Positions 63,820-64,000 of a stretch of DNA of 64,000 nucleotides are shown one piece after another. The position numbers and the translations under genes were made by a program. The notes beneath the pieces were generated by a model. The model was not told the origin of the DNA. It saw nothing but the letters and a program-made list of their open reading frames with translations, and searched no databases. This stretch comes from Gigantopelta aegis (taxonomy: Eukaryota; Mollusca; Gastropoda; Neomphalida; Peltospiridae), in assembly GCF_016097555.1 (NCBI RefSeq), contig NC_054702.1:67086001-67150000 (forward strand). The letters run 5' to 3'. Numbering within the stretch: the stretch's first letter is position 1; every line of letters begins with the position of its first letter.

Positions 63820-64000
63820 CTGAATTAAAAACATACCTATTATTTCATTTCATTATACAGAGACTACAACACTGTTTAAATCATGTCTTCATTTTTATTT
63901 AACAATTATTGTTTGACAACAAATAAAATGTAAATAGGTCCAAAAATCTTGTCACTGTGGTGAAATATGTTTTGTTAAATACCCAAAACATATATATATT

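Overview
This is eukaryotic, AT-rich animal DNA with intron-split genes, GT/AG splice sites and very many short interspersed repeats. The tRNA-headed SINEs that end in '...gtcgttaaa(c/t)aaaac', plus the gene set, point to a mollusc (inference; the species cannot be read from the sequence). No prokaryotic or organellar features are present.

Three host genes can be reconstructed exon by exon. (1) A PARP4 (vault poly-ADP-ribose polymerase) homologue lies on the minus strand. Its first coding exon ends at 30113 and eleven coding exons (732..30113, 1665 nt, 555 codons) cover the BRCT, WGR-like, helical and most of the ADP-ribosyltransferase domain; the rest lies left of the window. Its first intron is about 20 kb and full of transposons. 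(2) An Ashwin (C2orf49-like) gene lies on the plus strand, complete in four coding exons (40825..46998, 252 aa). (3) A WDCP (C2orf44-like, WD-repeat and coiled-coil) gene lies on the minus strand, with its last nine coding exons at 51808..63819; the N-terminal part lies right of the window. PARP4 and Ashwin are divergent across about 10.7 kb; Ashwin and WDCP are convergent across about 4.8 kb. Every splice phase agrees in all three genes, except one apparent single-base frame break in a G run in the large WDCP exon.

The remainder is mostly mobile DNA: about 35 SINE copies of at least four head/tail types, several nested or with clear target-site duplications; a LINE 3' end at 11390-11890 whose tail resembles the SINE tails; a nearly intact Tc1-like transposon (28347-29933) just inside PARP4 intron 1; a second Tc1-like fragment (38213-38750); a 1.3-kb element with 410-bp terminal inverted repeats and a 9-bp target duplication holding a small Cys-rich ORF (33977-35271); an hAT-like 1.05-kb element with an 8-bp duplication (62456-63501); two TTAA-flanked MITEs; several perfect or near-perfect hairpin elements; a large inverted duplication (19995-21975); and two inverted arrays of one ~200-bp tandem repeat (11937-12790 and 25800-26510).

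No CRISPR array, intact tRNA, rRNA or obviously new multi-gene system is visible. The most unusual items are the long-TIR element with its Cys-rich ORF, the foldback element at 17105-18566, the inverted tandem-repeat arrays, the duplicated WDCP splice-donor segment, and the WDCP frame break.
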